Assembly (NCBI GenBank): GCA_017304135.1
Contig: JAFLBB010000011.1
Coordinates: forward strand, 1-64,000
Source of the DNA: Acidobacteriota bacterium
GTDB taxonomy: Bacteria; Acidobacteriota; Terriglobia; Bryobacterales; Bryobacteraceae
Reading direction: 5' to 3'
DNA length: 64,000 nt
Part shown: piece by piece, positions 63,301-64,000 of the stretch
Layout of the letters: the number at the start of each line of letters is the position of its first letter
Position numbering within the stretch: the stretch's first letter is position 1
The notes under the pieces: model-generated
What the model saw: the letters and a program-made list of their open reading frames with translations, nothing else
Databases searched by the model: none
What the model was told of the DNA's origin: nothing
Made by a program: the position numbers and the translations under genes

Positions 63301-64000
63301 TGTGCAGGGGCCCGAGATTGCCATCCGCACCAATCCGCTCGATCCCTTCGGCAAGCTGCTGATCGTTACAGGCCGCACAGGCACTGAACTTCGCACCGCC
63401 GCGCAAATCCTGGCCGCGGGCAGCTATCCCAAAGATGGCGACCGCGCCGCGCTTACCGGAATCCGCGTGCCTCCGCCCGCCGCTGCCTACGATGCGCCTC
63501 GCTGGCTCAATCCGCTCCGCTCCAAAGGGCTGGGCGAGTCGCTGAGCCCTGAGATGCTGCGCTGGTACGGCGCCGGAGCGATGAACCTCTATTTCCGTCT
63601 CCCGCCCGACCTTGCCTTCGGCCAGCGCTCCACGGTTCCGCTGCGGCTGGGCTTTCGCACAACGGCCTCAGTCGAACAGTCCGGAGAGCTGCGAGTGACC
63701 CTGAACGGAGGCCGCGTCAGCACCACTCGTTTCACTATCAGCGAAGGGGCGACGTCCCACCATCGCACGGTTTATCTGCCGGTGCCTTCGCTTTACACCG
63801 GCAACACGCTCACGATCGAGTTCCACCTCAATGCGCCGGCCAACAGCGCCGCCAGCAGCTATCCCGAGATCAGTGTGCTGCCGAACTCGTCCATCGAACT
63901 GCGCGGTATTCCCCGTTTCGTCCGCCTGCCGCGTCTCGATCTCTTTGCCAATGCCGGCTTCCCGTTCACGCGCCTGGCTGACCTCTCTGGAACGGCCGTG
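60368..64000 (+). CDS. bcsAB: Cellulose synthase BcsA-BcsB fusion (3' end outside window)
   Basis: One frame without a stop from GTG 60368 (AGGAG nine bases upstream) to the window end, over 1210 residues. Residues 1 to about 560 are BcsA: membrane helices, PTYNEP, D236-S-D238, TED333, Q369-RIRW, further helices. The PilZ domain follows (R571-SAE-R575, D598-ISTSG), which binds cyclic di-GMP. After a Glu/Pro linker a hydrophobic segment at about 733-752 (VVPLSVLLIAAVLLAIG) takes the place of a BcsB signal peptide, then the periplasmic BcsB part begins (FQAGEGRVNLAFTVPL, LVFQYKSSGGFRDGSALNVSLNG, LPLPDSLRVLPAPFVDS). Synthase and periplasmic guide subunit are thus one chain, as in AcsAB of some acetic acid bacteria. 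Confidence 0.93.
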   Translation, partial: MSSTTTVTKRSVSSRSRLPRLALALLMTAMLLMLATVPLDWKDQAVLGSVLFVAGLFISKRFASERATSVLIVISLFCATRYFWWRVTETIQYFIANGSQVPLLDVFFVVLLLGAEAYAVVILVLGYFQNARPLRRKPAPLPDDLSLWPSVDVLIPTYNEPLEIVRTTMLGAMNIDWPRDRLNVFILDDGKRAEVHKLAQEAGCGYIARLDNVGAKAGNINHALGRTTGEFVAIFDSDHVPTRSFLQLTMGWFGKDPRLAMVQTPHHFYSPDPFEKNLGTFRKVPNEEELFYGTLQDGNDFWNGMIFCGSCAVLRRSALDEVGGIATETVTEDSHTSLRLLKLGWNTAYINIPQAAGLAASNVSDHIGQRIRWARGMVQILRMENPLFAKGLTWPQRLCYFNATIHFLHAIPRLVFLTAPLVFLLLGRSNVYGYSWAILAYVIPYVLMATLTNSRAHGKFRHSFWNEVFETLLAPYILVPTVLALVNPRWGKFNVTPKGALVHKKYFDFAIATPFLVLFGLNVAGLIVGVMQSLSGIEDNGTILVNLTWTLFNTLILGATLAVPWESRQTRSAERIPLRMPIRLRKRNGVELNGFTLDISTSGASLQLDTPAELNANDGADVIFHLSGEEYALPAQVRRSRGLVVGLNFQFTSLLQHEALVRVIFGRADSWVNWGAGRQDDRLLWSFGRVLWVALRGIAMLPKGLISTPATAVEEEPEALPQAEAQSVLRGRVVPLSVLLIAAVLLAIGVARANEPFAETRDWAELGHRQPVTFQAGEGRVNLAFTVPLTKLVTQGSLVFQYKSSGGFRDGSALNVSLNGVALTSINPQVKPGAAGVLQQVEIPLPSDLVVSENTLTLQLAATCQGGCKERVHWVQVDPSTTIRLSGAMLPLPDSLRVLPAPFVDSTTRRMSRVTMVFGGDMRNETLEAAGVVASWIGAIADDRGSQFTVRTGSIQRGNAIVFATSDSELIRSLGIEAVQGPEIAIRTNPLDPFGKLLIVTGRTGTELRTAAQILAAGSYPKDGDRAALTGIRVPPPAAAYDAPRWLNPLRSKGLGESLSPEMLRWYGAGAMNLYFRLPPDLAFGQRSTVPLRLGFRTTASVEQSGELRVTLNGGRVSTTRFTISEGATSHHRTVYLPVPSLYTGNTLTIEFHLNAPANSAASSYPEISVLPNSSIELRGIPRFVRLPRLDLFANAGFPFTRLADLSGTAV

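Noticed and set aside
1-64000. CRISPR arrays, tRNA or rRNA genes, insertion sequences
   Set aside because: No regularly spaced repeats, cloverleaf-like segments or transposase-like proteins were found on reading both strands.

Overview
The window is GC-rich (about 60-65 %) bacterial DNA. Very large outer-membrane receptors with an N-terminal carboxypeptidase-regulatory-like domain and no SusD partner, many GTG/TTG starts, a hybrid CheA, several sulfatases, GH127 enzymes and Tat-signal enzymes together suggest an acidobacterium of the Solibacter/Bryobacter type. This placement is inferred from gene content, not from a marker gene. No rRNA, tRNA, CRISPR array or transposase was seen.

Region 1 (1-7062) is a chemosensory block. 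It holds the 3' part of a hybrid cheA whose receiver domain is put out of frame at a run of nine G, a convergent cheY plus a degenerate STAS protein, then a receiver-PP2C phosphatase-HATPase fusion, a canonical STAS protein and a long MCP-like coiled-coil protein. It reads as a chemosensory system coupled to a partner switch.

Region 2 (7369-37764) is a sulfated-glycan or sugar-acid utilisation locus of four transcription units. The leftward operon has a TonB-type receptor, GH2 hydrolase, bicupin protein, sugar-acid dehydratase, DHDPS-family aldolase and SSS symporter. The rightward units are sulfatase-lacI; receptor-unknown-DUF362; and receptor-sulfatase-degenerate phosphatase-exported enolase-family protein-sulfatase-sugar dehydrogenase. 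Each of the four units starts with TTGACA and a related palindrome, best copy GCGAAAACGTTTTCGC, close to the -10 box. This strongly suggests one LacI regulon controlled by the lacI gene at 19222.

Region 3 (37912-43947) carries a CpaE/MinD-like ATPase, a single-domain response regulator, and a tightly coupled kaiC-kaiB-PAS histidine kinase cluster: a non-cyanobacterial Kai-type signalling module.

Region 4 (44099-58671) is a second sugar locus of two divergent operons. Leftward: receptor, GH127, VOC protein. Rightward: GH127, RhaT-like transporter, aldehyde dehydrogenase, FadR-type GntR regulator, GH127, sugar-acid dehydratase. Both divergent promoters carry an ATTGG-N5-CCAAT dyad at the -10 box, the likely site of the GntR regulator. 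All three GH127 proteins keep the Cys/Glu zinc-site residues.

Region 5 (59299-64000) begins a cellulose synthesis operon after 600 bases of noncoding, locally AT-rich DNA: bcsQ, then a reading frame in which BcsA (GT2 plus PilZ) runs without a stop into BcsB. It continues past the window end.
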